Notes under the pieces: model-generated
Seen by the model: only the letters and a program-made list of their open reading frames with translations
What the model was told of the DNA's origin: nothing
The model's database searches: none
In this document: piece after piece, positions 1 through 7,457 of the stretch
Numbering within the stretch: position 1 is the first letter of the stretch
Layout: the number at the start of each line of letters is the position of its first letter
Made by a program: the position numbers and the translations under genes
DNA from: Bacteroidaceae bacterium
GTDB lineage: Bacteria; Bacteroidota; Bacteroidia; Bacteroidales; Muribaculaceae
Reading direction: 5' to 3'
DNA length: 42,521 bases
Assembly: GCA_021768245.1 (NCBI GenBank)
Contig: JAETNO010000026.1
Location: 1-42,521 of the forward strand

Positions 1-84
1 ATATTATCCAAACTTTTATCTGATAATCTGTCTATATATCAGGCGATTGCACGATTAGTTGGAATAATATAAAAGTTAGGATAA

Positions 85-116
85 GTGACCTTATCCGAAA
101 TTTCGGATAAAGTCAC
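85..116. repeat. 32-bp near-perfect palindrome at the truncated ArdC end
   Basis: The core TTATCCGAAATTTCGGATAA (91-110) is a perfect 20-bp palindrome. It extends to GTGAC...GTCAC arms (85-89, 112-116) with one mismatched pair (90/111). A nested repeat GGATAA-GTGACC-TTATCC lies at 79-96. The palindrome sits exactly where ArdC homology begins, which suits a recombination site or element junction, but no second copy is in the window. Confidence 0.7.
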
Positions 117-417
117 CCACTCGACCGGCTCGGCGGGCCGTCTCGACCGCCATTTGGGCGAGCCGTCGACGGCGGCTTACGGCCGTGAGGAGTTGGTCGC
201 AGAGTTCTCGGCGGCCCTGGTTGGCCTCGGCCTGGGCGTGTCGAGCGGCATTCGGGCCGAGAACGTAGCTTACCTGAAGGCTTGGCTGAGGGAGCTGCGC
301 GAGAAACCGGTCTTTATCTTCTCGGTATTGAGCGACGTGCAGCAGGTCGTTCGCTTCTTCGAAGAAGAGCTGTGCATGAGGCTTTTCGATACGGCTCCGG
401 CCGAGAATGGGGCATAG
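85..417 (+). pseudogene. ArdC-like antirestriction protein, C-terminal fragment
   Basis: The translated tail (THSTGSAGRLDR, then an EELVAEFSAALVG stretch, then ENVAYLKAWLRELRE) matches the C-terminal zincin-like (MPTase-PolyVal) part of ArdC-family antirestriction proteins found on conjugative elements. In intact relatives this is preceded by a HExxH zinc motif reading roughly FHELTHSTG. Here the first His and the Glu are lost and the upstream DNA switches to AT-rich sequence in a palindrome, so the N-terminal ssDNA-binding domain and half of the metal site are missing. The GTG at 85 is only the first possible start and probably not a natural one. ArdC proteins protect incoming single-stranded DNA from restriction; this copy is likely inactive unless its 5' part is supplied by DNA rearrangement. 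Confidence 0.65.
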
Positions 418-451
418 GGGTTTCGGCCCCTTTTGTCGCGGGCTTTCTTTC

Positions 452-524
452 GGCGCCGGCGAATGCCGGCGCCTTGATCGCTCCTAAAAAGCACGACTTG
501 CAGGGCGTTGCAAGTCGCGCTTTT
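452..524 (+). terminator. Two hairpins after the ArdC fragment, second terminator-like
   Basis: A first hairpin has 9-bp GC arms (452-460 and 465-473) around GAAT. A second has CGACTTGCA (494-502) and TGCAAGTCG (509-517) around a 6-nt loop; A-rich sequence precedes it and TTTT (521-524) follows, so it could terminate transcription from either side. Confidence 0.6.
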
Positions 525-643
525 CTCCACGTCGCGGCAGTGCACCCCTCGCGTTGCGAGGGAGAGCGGTATTTTCTCTCTGGGTCTGACCGGGCTGCGT
601 TTTTACCCGGCCACTGTCAGAATTCGAGCTTTCTGCGACCTGA

Positions 644-974
644 AGGGTCACCCCTTACACGTTGCCTTCAGGCCATTCTGATACAAAGTAGTGACCCTGC
701 ATTTTGCCGGGCAATGAACCCGTGAAATATTTTCTTAGGCGTCCCTTCGGGAGCTGTGTTTATGATGAAAAAATTTACCCCGGCAGGCCGGGGCACTCTG
801 AAGAAATTTTTTCAAAAATATTTCCCGGAACCCTTGCGCCGGTTCAGCGGTAGAGAGCGGCCGCCTATGCCCATTCCAAAGGAACGGGCGGCCGCTCCAT
901 GTTCATTACAAAATGTCAGCGTCCCATACGAGTATCAGAAAGGCTCTGAAGGCAACGTGTAAGGGGATGACCCT
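644..974. repeat. 40-bp inverted repeat pair enclosing about 250 bp
   Basis: The left arm (644-684) and right arm (932-974) are reverse complements over about 40 bp with only small gaps: both contain CCCCTTACACGTTGCCTTCAG in one orientation or the other, ending in TCTGATAC. The enclosed 685-931 holds a GC-rich hairpin (855-865 with 887-897) and no convincing gene. It could be a small non-autonomous mobile element, a cruciform-forming control site or a large RNA hairpin. The rest of the gene-free stretch 418-1203 shows hairpins and two GTTCTTTGA motifs (978, 1102) but no gene. Confidence 0.7.
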
Positions 975-1203
975 CGTTCTTTGAAATCTCGAAAACATCC
1001 ATCGGCAGGGAAATCACAGCCCGGCAAACCTTCGAGAAAATGATAGTTCGATAGAAAGGATAAAGGGCGTGACGAGGATGTTAGCGAGTTTTCGACAATA
1101 AGTTCTTTGACGTATTAACCAGCTCCGCTCGATGTGGTCGGCGGATGGCGGGGAGCGAAGCCCCAGCGGAGCGCAAATACAAACATTTTAAAATTTTAAT
1201 GCT

Positions 1204-1536
1204 ATGGAAATATCACTGGATGATTATTTAGGGCAACGAGGGCTGAGGTCTCCGATAAGTGGGTACATGGATGACAAATGGCGAAACATGCGCTTAACGG
1301 CTCGGGGGCAAAAAAGATTCGAGAAAGAGGCGGAGGCTGCAATTATTGAATACAGCAAGCTACGCAAAGCCGCCATAGACGAATATAACAATTTGGTGAA
1401 ATCGGGCGAGATAATCCCGCCGCATGAAACGAAATTGGAAGCCCTCTTGAGTGTGGCCAGAGGACACCCGGATAACGAAGGAACACAAGCAGCCCGTAGG
1501 TTGCTGAAAAAAAGATATGGTATAATATCCTGGTAA
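1204..1536 (+). CDS. Hypothetical protein, 110 aa
   Basis: I do not recognise this protein. It is a soluble, charged, mostly helical sequence: residues about 35-65 form a Lys/Glu-rich stretch with alternating hydrophobic residues, and the C-terminus is basic (RRLLKKRY). It has no signal peptide or membrane segment. The ATG at 1204 follows an AT-rich stretch. It lies first in a plus-strand series of small genes leading to the methyltransferase, with 37 bp to the next gene, so it is probably co-transcribed with them. A role in the biology of the conjugative element is inferred from position only. Confidence 0.6.
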   Translation: MEISLDDYLGQRGLRSPISGYMDDKWRNMRLTARGQKRFEKEAEAAIIEYSKLRKAAIDEYNNLVKSGEIIPPHETKLEALLSVARGHPDNEGTQAARRLLKKRYGIISW

Positions 1537-1573
1537 TATGCCGCATAATTCAAATTCTTAAAAAATTACAGCT

Positions 1574-2119
1574 ATGAAAAACGATTCTAACAATGCAGCA
1601 AAACAAATGATTGCCCGGTATCCTGACCTGAAACCGTACCCGAAGAGTGCCGCGGAGAATCTGCGCCGCGAATTGCGGGCCGTATTTCCGCAAATTACAT
1701 TCTCGGTTCGTTATAAATCTTTTTCCGGAGGTGATGAGATAACAGTATCATATGAAGACGGGCCAAAGGTTGAAGAGGTCGAGGCGATCGCTAATAAATA
1801 CGCCTATGATTCGAGTCAATGCGATGCTATGACCGATTATTACGATTACCGTCCAACGGAATTCACCCGAATTTTTGGCGGTGCAAAGTTTGTGCTGATT
1901 CGCCGAGATATGAGCGATCGTGTACGTGCCGATCTGTGTTGCAAAGCGGTAGAGATCGCTCCGGATCTGGCCGACGGTAGAAACGTACGGCGCGAAGAGC
2001 TTTTTAGTCCTGGCGAAATGTGTGCCAGTGTCGAATTATTTGAGGCTACTCGCGGGTTGTGCTGGGTTTCAGCCGATTCGATAGCCCGTAATTTATTCAA
2101 CAAAATGAGTTTTGCGTAG
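1574..2119 (+). CDS. LPD29 domain-containing protein, 181 aa
   Basis: The block SVRYKSFSGGDEITVSYEDGP (residues about 44-64), followed by VEEVEAIANKYAYDSSQCDAMTDYY, matches the LPD29 domain (large polyvalent protein-associated domain 29). This domain is common on phages and integrative elements and often occurs in multi-domain antirestriction or replication proteins. Here it stands alone, with an N-terminal helical part (residues 1-40) and a C-terminal extension of unknown function from about residue 115. The biochemical role of LPD29 is not known to me. It sits within the small-gene series between the ArdC fragment and the DNA methyltransferase, which suits a role in protecting element DNA; that is inference. 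Confidence 0.7.
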   Translation: MKNDSNNAAKQMIARYPDLKPYPKSAAENLRRELRAVFPQITFSVRYKSFSGGDEITVSYEDGPKVEEVEAIANKYAYDSSQCDAMTDYYDYRPTEFTRIFGGAKFVLIRRDMSDRVRADLCCKAVEIAPDLADGRNVRREELFSPGEMCASVELFEATRGLCWVSADSIARNLFNKMSFA

Positions 2120-2189
2120 GTAAGGCAGAGATTATTTTACGATTCGAAAACCGGAGCGGGCGACGTCCCGCTCCCTAAATCAAAGGATT

Positions 2190-2744
2190 ATGGCACAGGT
2201 AGCATTATTAACGAAAGGCATCGTTTACGACACGTCCAGACAGGTCGTGACGTTGCACCAGGTGGTCGAACGCTTCATGCTTGGGGACTCTCTTTGTGAG
2301 AAGTGCATCGTCACCGAAATCATGTTCGACGAGCATGCCGGCTATACCTACACGCTGATCGGGCTCAAGTCGCTCCGGAACTTCCGCACGCGTTTCATCT
2401 TCGATGAACACGAGTCGGCCAGCGGATTCTTCGCGGATCTCGCTTACCCGACCTTCTTGGCGGCCGAACAGGTCGAAGAGGTCATTTCCCGTGCGGCGGC
2501 CGCCGAGAAGCAGCGCCGCGAGGAAGCAGCTATCGCCCAGCAGCGTCTGCATCGCGGGGCTCTTGTCGTAGACTATTCAGCGAAGGCCCTGGCCATCTTT
2601 ACCGACGAACCTTCCGATGTGTCGGTTCTGGAGCGTATCAAGGCCAAGCGCAACTCCAGTCTGACTTATCAGGGCCGCAAGGTCGCCGGCTGGATCTTCC
2701 CGAAATACCGTCAGGCCCAACTGGCGGCCGTCATGTCGTTGTAA
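2190..2744 (+). CDS. Hypothetical protein with C-terminal DYSxxAxxIFTD module, 184 aa
   Basis: Residues 1-95 are an unrecognised globular part. Residues about 95-120 are an Ala/Glu/Arg-rich helix that looks like a coiled-coil linker. Residues about 126-184 form a compact module: VVDYSAKALAIFTD, a spaced Leu/Lys segment, then GRKVAGWIFPK. The same module ends the ORF6N protein at 29509-30204 (DYSARAVVIFTD ... VAGWVYPK), so it is a transferable domain in this element. From memory, similar tails occur in phage-type Bacteroidales proteins; its function is unknown to me. Gaps to the neighbours are short (70 bp before, 16 bp after), consistent with one transcript. Confidence 0.65.
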   Translation: MAQVALLTKGIVYDTSRQVVTLHQVVERFMLGDSLCEKCIVTEIMFDEHAGYTYTLIGLKSLRNFRTRFIFDEHESASGFFADLAYPTFLAAEQVEEVISRAAAAEKQRREEAAIAQQRLHRGALVVDYSAKALAIFTDEPSDVSVLERIKAKRNSSLTYQGRKVAGWIFPKYRQAQLAAVMSL

Positions 2745-2760
2745 TTAAATTCTGCAAATT

Positions 2761-3288
2761 ATGAAAGTAGGTACGAAAAGCCTCCTGTTCGGAGCACATA
2801 ACATCTTTATCCATCCTTTTCTGGTTTTCATCGCTTGGTGGCGGTTGTACGGATTCCCGGCTGATCCCCGGCTCTGGGTTGCGTTTATCGTCCATGACTG
2901 GGGCTATCTGGGCAAGCCGAACATGGACGGCCCGGAAGGCGAAACGCATGTCGAGCTGGGGGCCCGGATCATGCGGATCTTCGGCCGACGCTGGGAAGAG
3001 TTCACGCGGCATCATTCCCGGTTCCACTCCCGACGGGACGATGCTCGGCCCTCGCGGTTGTGCTATGCCGACAAGCTCGCCCTGTGTTGCGAATGGGAGT
3101 GGTTCTACCTGTTTCGGACGCGGATCACGGGTGAGCTCAAGGAGTACATGGCGCTTTCGGCCAACGGCAAGTATAGCTGTAAGGAGTATATGAACCGCTC
3201 GATCGAGACGCCGCAGTCGTGGTATAGGGCGGTCAAGAGTTTCACCTTGCGCTACGTCGCACAAAACTACCGGTATGGACATCGTTAA
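2761..3288 (+). CDS. HD-like metal-dependent hydrolase, 175 aa
   Basis: The pattern of potential metal ligands is suggestive: His13 and His18 in an N-terminal helix, VHDWGY (His-Asp, about residues 44-49), His in GETHVELG (about 63), a His-His pair in FTRHHSR (about 83-85) and Asp in CYADKLAL (about 103). This resembles the H...HD...H...HH...D order of HD-superfamily phosphohydrolases, with HDWG replacing the typical HDxG. The N-terminal helix with FLVFIAWWRLYGF is hydrophobic, but the whole looks cytosolic. It overlaps the next gene by 14 bp, so the two are translationally linked. Possible roles include nucleotide or cyclic nucleotide hydrolysis; the substrate cannot be inferred. Confidence 0.55.
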   Translation: MKVGTKSLLFGAHNIFIHPFLVFIAWWRLYGFPADPRLWVAFIVHDWGYLGKPNMDGPEGETHVELGARIMRIFGRRWEEFTRHHSRFHSRRDDARPSRLCYADKLALCCEWEWFYLFRTRITGELKEYMALSANGKYSCKEYMNRSIETPQSWYRAVKSFTLRYVAQNYRYGHR

Positions 3289-3496
3289 GACCATCACGAC
3301 GAAGATCCGGCGGCATAACTTCACGTTCCGCGAAGGCCGCCGGATCTACTACGGCCTGCAAATGGATACGACCCGTCTGGTCTGGGCTCGGAACCTCTGC
3401 GAAGGCTGGCAGATCGACATCGACGGGCGGCGGATCACCGTCGATTGCGTCCTTCGGGAAATCACGATCGGCAATGGCGAAATCATCAACTACTGA
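3275..3496 (+). CDS. Hypothetical protein, 73 aa
   Basis: Small protein, unrecognised. It is rich in short beta-type segments (FTFREGRRIYYGLQM, GWQIDIDGRRITVDCVLREITIGNGE) and has no cysteine cluster, signal or membrane segment. The ATG lies inside the end of the HD-like gene (14-bp overlap), which favours a real coupled gene. The next gene begins 37 bp downstream. Confidence 0.55.
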   Translation: MDIVKTITTKIRRHNFTFREGRRIYYGLQMDTTRLVWARNLCEGWQIDIDGRRITVDCVLREITIGNGEIINY

Positions 3497-3533
3497 CACC
3501 TTGCGGCGTACAGGTCAGCCGCTATTTTTTACT

Positions 3534-3761
3534 ATGCGAACGATTGTTATAACACACGACGGATTTTGGTATACGATCGAAGATTGGAATTTTGCCCGAT
3601 GGAAATTGTATGAGAGTACGCAAGGCCGTTATTATTGCGACATGCATGGAATTAAAGTCACCTTTGAAAGTGTGGAGCATTTTCTGGAACTCATGTATGG
3701 CCATAGCCGGGTCGGGGAGTTTGTCAACTATGAAATCAAAATCAAGGAGTCCGGACGGTAA
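3534..3761 (+). CDS. Hypothetical protein, 75 aa
   Basis: Small unrecognised protein beginning MRTIVITHDGFWYTIEDW. I chose the ATG at 3534 because an upstream in-frame ATG at 3474 would overlap the preceding gene and add an unlike polar segment (STTDTLRRTGQP). The protein is aromatic-rich (Trp, Tyr, Phe) and mixed alpha/beta in appearance. It ends just before a repeated 23-bp box and a strong hairpin that probably ends this transcript. Confidence 0.5.
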   Translation: MRTIVITHDGFWYTIEDWNFARWKLYESTQGRYYCDMHGIKVTFESVEHFLELMYGHSRVGEFVNYEIKIKESGR

Positions 3762-3772
3762 CGATTTTTGTT

Positions 3773-3826
3773 TTTCTTCCCTTCACTATTCAACACGGCA
3801 GCCCGGCCATCACGGCCGGGCTGCCG
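3773..3826 (+). terminator. Repeated box plus 13-bp hairpin before the methyltransferase gene
   Basis: The box TTTCTTCCCTTCACTATTCA+ACA (3773-3795) is followed at once by a hairpin with arms CGGCAGCCCGGCC (3796-3808) and GGCCGGGCTGCCG (3814-3826) around ATCAC. It could end the upstream operon or be the 5' leader of the methyltransferase. An identical box recurs at 6455 and variants at 5611 and 21636. Confidence 0.6.
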
Positions 3827-3854
3827 ATTTCTCCTGTTTAAAAAAGCTATCCCA

Positions 3855-5603
3855 ATGAATTCAAACGATAAAATCCGACTGTTGTACATCGACCTGTTCT
3901 GCGGTGCGGGCGGCACCTCGACCGGGGTACACCTTGCGCGGCACGGCGGAGATCCTTGCGCCAAGGTGATCGCGTGCGTGAACCACGACGCCAACGCCAT
4001 CGCGTCGCACGCTGCCAACCACCCCGACGCGCTACACTACACGGAGGACATCCGTACGCTGGAGTTGGGGCCGCTCGCGGCCCATGCGGCCCGGATGCGC
4101 CGCCAGTATCCGGACGCCTTCGTCGTCCTCTGGGCCTCGCTGGAGTGTACGAACTTCTCGCGGGCCAAAGGCGGCCTTCCGCGCAACGCCGACAGCCGCA
4201 CGCTGGCCGAACACCTGTTCCGCTACATCGAGGCGCTGAACCCCGATTACATCCAGATCGAGAACGTGGAGGAGTTCATGTCGTGGGGCGATCTGGACGA
4301 GCGGGGCAAGCCCGTCAGCAGGGATGCCGGGCGACTGTACCGGAAATGGATCGACAACGTGCGGGGCTACGGGTACGACTTCGGCCACCGCATCCTGAAC
4401 GCCGCCGACTTCGGGGCGTACACTTCCCGCCGGCGGTTCTTCGGGATCTTCGCCCGCCGCGGCCTTCCGATCGTCTTTCCGAAACCGACTCACACCAAGA
4501 ACCCGGCACAGGGCGACCTGTTCGGCCAGCAGCTTCGCAAGTGGCGGCCAGTGCGGGAAGTCCTCGACCTTGAGGACGAGGGCGAGTCGATCTTCGACCG
4601 GAAGCGGCCGCTCGTGGAGGCATCGCTTGCCCGCATCCACGCGGGGCTGGTGAAGTTCGTCGCCGGCGGGCGCGAAGCGTTCCTCGTCAAATACAACTCG
4701 ATGAACCAGTCCGGGAAGTATGTCGCACCCGGCATCGACGAACCGTGCCCGACCGTGGCGACGCAGAACCGTCTCGGCGTAGCCAAGGTGTACTACCTCT
4801 GCAAGCACTTCGGCGGGTCTCCGGAGGGGAAATGCACAGCCGTCGATGCGCCCGCGGGCGCGATCACCTGCCGGGATCACCACGCCTTCGTCTCGGCCTA
4901 CTACGGCAACGGATTCAACTCGTCGATCGAGCGGCCGTCACCGACTGTCACGACAAAGGATCGCTTTCAGTTGGTGCGTCCGTTCTTCGCCAACTACTAT
5001 TCCGGCGGCGGCCAGACGTCAGGAACGGACGGCCCGGCTCCGGCCGTCATGACGAACCCGAAGCAGCGGCTCGTCGCGCCGTGGATCATGAACACCAACT
5101 TCAGCAACGTCGGCAGTTCGCTCGACGCTCCGGCCCAGACCGTGACGGCCAACCGCAAATGGCAATACCTGATGAACCCGCAGTTCGCCTCGGCGGGTGC
5201 CGCTACCGATCGGCCGTGTTTCACGCTGATCGCCCGCATGGACAAGCGGCCTCCGCGGCTGGTGACGGCCGAAGCGGACGGCGAGGCGCTGCCCTCGTTC
5301 ATCAGGCTGGAGGACGAAACGTTGGTTTACGAGATTTACCCGGAAGATACGCCGATGCTGGTGCAGATAAAGGAGTTCATGGCGCTGTACGGACTGGTGG
5401 ACATCCGGATGCGGATGCTTCGTATCCCGGAACTGAAGCGGATCATGGGCTTCCCGGAGAACTACGTACTGATCGGCACGCAGGAAGAGCAGAAAAAATT
5501 TATCGGCAACGCCGTCGAAGTGAACATGGCGCGGGTTCTCTGCGAGGCGCTGGTGGCGAAACTTTACGAGTTGAACATCGTGCCGCAGCGGTTTGCGGCG
5601 TAA
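3855..5603 (+). CDS. DNA cytosine-5 methyltransferase with repeated recognition region, 582 aa
   Basis: This protein transfers a methyl group from S-adenosylmethionine to cytosine C5 in DNA. Motif I is DLFCGAGGTSTG (residues 13-24), motif VI ENV (136-138), motif VIII RRRFFGI (192-198) and motif X GNAVEVN (551-557). The catalytic motif IV reads ECTNFS (97-102) instead of the usual PCQxFS, so Cys98 follows Glu rather than Pro. Between about 275 and 470 there are roughly six degenerate repeats of 35-40 residues with a core like DxPxPTVTTxxR (for example PSPTVTTKDR at 361-370 and DAPAQTVTANRK at 424-435). The ATG at 3855 is preferred over an upstream start at 3768 because the latter would translate the box and hairpin. 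No restriction partner is adjacent, so it is an orphan enzyme, perhaps guarding the element against host restriction. Confidence 0.92.
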   Translation: MNSNDKIRLLYIDLFCGAGGTSTGVHLARHGGDPCAKVIACVNHDANAIASHAANHPDALHYTEDIRTLELGPLAAHAARMRRQYPDAFVVLWASLECTNFSRAKGGLPRNADSRTLAEHLFRYIEALNPDYIQIENVEEFMSWGDLDERGKPVSRDAGRLYRKWIDNVRGYGYDFGHRILNAADFGAYTSRRRFFGIFARRGLPIVFPKPTHTKNPAQGDLFGQQLRKWRPVREVLDLEDEGESIFDRKRPLVEASLARIHAGLVKFVAGGREAFLVKYNSMNQSGKYVAPGIDEPCPTVATQNRLGVAKVYYLCKHFGGSPEGKCTAVDAPAGAITCRDHHAFVSAYYGNGFNSSIERPSPTVTTKDRFQLVRPFFANYYSGGGQTSGTDGPAPAVMTNPKQRLVAPWIMNTNFSNVGSSLDAPAQTVTANRKWQYLMNPQFASAGAATDRPCFTLIARMDKRPPRLVTAEADGEALPSFIRLEDETLVYEIYPEDTPMLVQIKEFMALYGLVDIRMRMLRIPELKRIMGFPENYVLIGTQEEQKKFIGNAVEVNMARVLCEALVAKLYELNIVPQRFAA

Positions 5604-5610
5604 AATTTGT

Positions 5611-5665
5611 TTTCTTCCCTTCACATATCAACATCCCGGCCGGAGCCTCATGGCCCGGCCGGGAT
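5611..5665 (+). terminator. Box plus GC-rich hairpin after the methyltransferase gene
   Basis: A variant of the box (5611-5633, ending ACATATCAACA) leads into a hairpin with arms ATCCCGGCC (5633-5641) and GGCCGGGAT (5657-5665), followed by TTATT. Its place 7 bp after the methyltransferase stop codon suits a transcription terminator. Confidence 0.65.
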
Positions 5666-7051
5666 TTATTAAGAGGGGTGTTGTTTTTGTCGGTATATCT
5701 GAGCCGACAGGTGGCCGGGTTGGATCGTTATAGACTGCGCGGCCATCGCGTCGGGTCAGGTATGCCCGACGACTAGCTACGCTCGCATGCGCGATGGTCG
5801 CTTAGAGCGGTTTTGCTCGACATTATGCCCCGGCAGCTTGCGCATGCCGGGGCATTTTTGTGTTGTCCGCATGCGTCTCCTTTTGGAACCGGGCCAAAAG
5901 GAGCAAAAGCCCGCCCGCTTTCTTTGCCTACGGGAGCCAAAGAAAGCGGGGCAAAGAAATCTCCGGGTCGCCCTCGGCGCAGCACGGCCACAATGCGGCC
6001 GTGCTGCGCCGGGACGTGCCCCTACCTGCGCCGATCGGCGCAGAGAGCGGAAGCCTCCGGCTGCGGGCACGAACCCGATGACTTCGTGCCCTTCGAAGCG
6101 CGACCCGCTCGTCGCGCCTCTCCTTTCGAGCTCCGTGGAAGGGCTCAAAAGGTTCGGTTCACTCCTCGCTACCCCCTTCCGTCCCCCGCAGGGGAGACCT
6201 CCTTTTATCCTGCCAGCGCGATAAAAGGAGCAAAACCGCGTCCGCTTTCTTTGTCTTGAGGACACAAAGAAACCGGAACCCAAGAAAAGTCACTCACCCC
6301 GTTTCTTGGGCAGGTAGCGGCAATGCCCGCTACGTGCCCAAGTCCTCGGCGCAAAGCCGGCGCGGCCTTCCGGCCCAAGGCTTCGCCGCGTGTCTGCGGA
6401 CGCAGCCGAGGCGTGTTTCGCAACCCGGATTCGGTGAATAGCTTCGGTTTTATCTTTCTTCCCTTCACTATTCAACACCCCGCCTCGGCGGGGCGGGCAC
6501 CGGAAAACTCCGCTTTGCGGAGATTTTCGGTGCCGCGATTTGCGCCTTCGACAAGCTCGGCGCAAATTATAGGTATTTGTCTGTACGCCGCCATGCGCTC
6601 CGCCGGAGCCTCGCTTTGGCGGCTGACAAAGCCCCCCTTTCTCCCCCGAATGGGGGATTCCTTCTTTCGTGAAGAAAGAAGCAAAGGGCGGACAAAATCG
6701 ACGGGGGCCGATTTTGTCCGCGGGCGGCTATTTGCCGCCCACCCGGCTACGCCGGAGATCGGTAAAAAAATGTTACCGGCATCTAAAATTCCGGGCGGTT
6801 ATTCCCGCCCGATGCCCCGGCTCTGCCGGGGCGAATTTTACGGACAACGGGCTTCGGAAAATTCTGGAAATTTTCCATAGCCCGGTGCCCGCCCGATGCC
6901 TTACGGACATCCGGATTTCAACGGACGAAGGCGCGATTACGCAAGCGCAATCTGACCCGAAGAGGGGCATTACGCCTTGCCCCTCTTCGGGTCGCCTTTA
7001 CGTCCGCCGAATTCCGGCTGATCCTGTAACATTTTTTTTGTGAACAAGCGG
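5666..7051. repeat. Palindrome-rich GC spacer with repeated hairpins
   Basis: I see no credible gene in this 1.4 kb; overlapping reading frames on both strands are Arg/Pro/Gly-rich artefacts of GC content. Hairpins visible: CCCGCTTTCTTTG/CAAAGAAAGCGGG (5914-5926, 5938-5950); TTTCTTTGT/ACAAAGAAA (6246-6254, 6264-6272); CTTCTTTC/GAAGAAAG (6661-6678); CGGACAAAATCG/CGATTTTGTCCG extended to 13 bp (6688-6700, 6709-6721); and a 16-bp stem 6954-6969/6978-6993. The first two lie in related ~60-bp units that share GGAGCAAAA and CCGCTTTCTTTG (5900 and 6229). The function is unknown; proximity to the relaxase gene makes a transfer-related role possible. Confidence 0.6.
6455..6493 (+). repeat. Third copy of the 23-bp box with hairpin
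   Basis: Positions 6455-6477 are identical over 23 bp to 3773-3795. They are followed by CCCCGC-CTCG-GCGGGG (6478-6493). Here no gene ends nearby, which shows that box plus hairpin is a dispersed unit and not only a gene-end signal. Confidence 0.7.
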
Positions 7052-7079
7052 GAATCACGCTGAAGCGTGATTCTGTTTT
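7052..7079 (+). terminator. Intrinsic terminator
   Basis: GAATCACGC (7052-7060), TGAA loop, GCGTGATTC (7065-7073), then TGTTTTT: a 9-bp stem, tetraloop and U-tract. It separates the GC-rich spacer from the AT-rich region in front of the mobilisation genes. Confidence 0.8.
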
Positions 7080-7151
7080 TATGATTTTATTGCTAATGTG
7101 TTGATATGTAGTTGTTTATGTGGGATGGCCGGATGCAATTTTTCCTCGATT

Positions 7152-7224
7152 TTGTTGCATATTACGTTACATGTTTGTTGTAATGTATTGATTTGTAGAA
7201 AAATAATTGTTGCAAGTAACGTAA
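7152..7224. promoter_or_regulatory. Repeats upstream of the mobilisation genes, candidate oriT or mob operator
   Basis: Two copies of TTGTTGCAnnTnACGTnAC lie at 7152 and 7207 (55 bp apart). Their ends form an inverted pair TTACGTTAC (7162-7170) / GTAACGTAA (7216-7224). TTGATaTGTAG (7101) and TTGATtTGTAG (7188) are further direct repeats. In mobile elements the transfer origin often lies just upstream of the relaxase operon, so these are candidate binding sites for the accessory protein. No nic site is recognised. Confidence 0.4.
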
Positions 7225-7385
7225 CTGAGCCTTTTCGTTTGTTGTCTGATGGAAGAATCATTTAGCTTTGTAAAAACATTGTAAATTATTAGAATACAAT
7301 TAAATGAAATATATTTATGTTATGAGCGTAATATACAAAATACACAATAAAAACATAAAAATACTTTAAATAACTAAATAACAAT

Positions 7386-7393
7386 TATATTTG
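7386..7393 (+). promoter_or_regulatory. Promoter -7 box of the mobilisation operon
   Basis: TATATTTG fits the Bacteroidales -7 consensus TAnnTTTG and lies 65 bp before the first mobilisation gene, in very AT-rich DNA. No clear -33 TTTG is seen. Confidence 0.6.
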
Positions 7394-7457
7394 CGGTGTG
7401 AAATAAAGTGTGTTTTTTCGCTTGTTTTAGGCGATTTAATCAAATATCTCATAAAAA

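Noticed and set aside
282..725. 147-aa plus-strand frame overlapping the ArdC fragment
   Set aside because: It is out of frame with clear ArdC homology and runs through terminator-like hairpins.
756..962. 68-aa reading frame between the inverted repeat arms
   Set aside because: It crosses two strong hairpins, has low-complexity Arg/Pro-rich sequence and no recognisable domain; most likely non-coding.
3768..3854. Earlier start for the methyltransferase
   Set aside because: It would translate the repeated box and the hairpin; the ATG at 3855 gives the normal N-terminus just before motif I.
4032..4883. 283-aa minus-strand frame antisense to the methyltransferase
   Set aside because: The plus-strand frame has all methyltransferase motifs; the antisense frame follows from its codon composition.
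5777..6880. Several overlapping frames of 70-185 aa on both strands
   Set aside because: All are Arg/Pro/Gly-rich, overlap each other, and translate palindromes; they are GC-driven artefacts.
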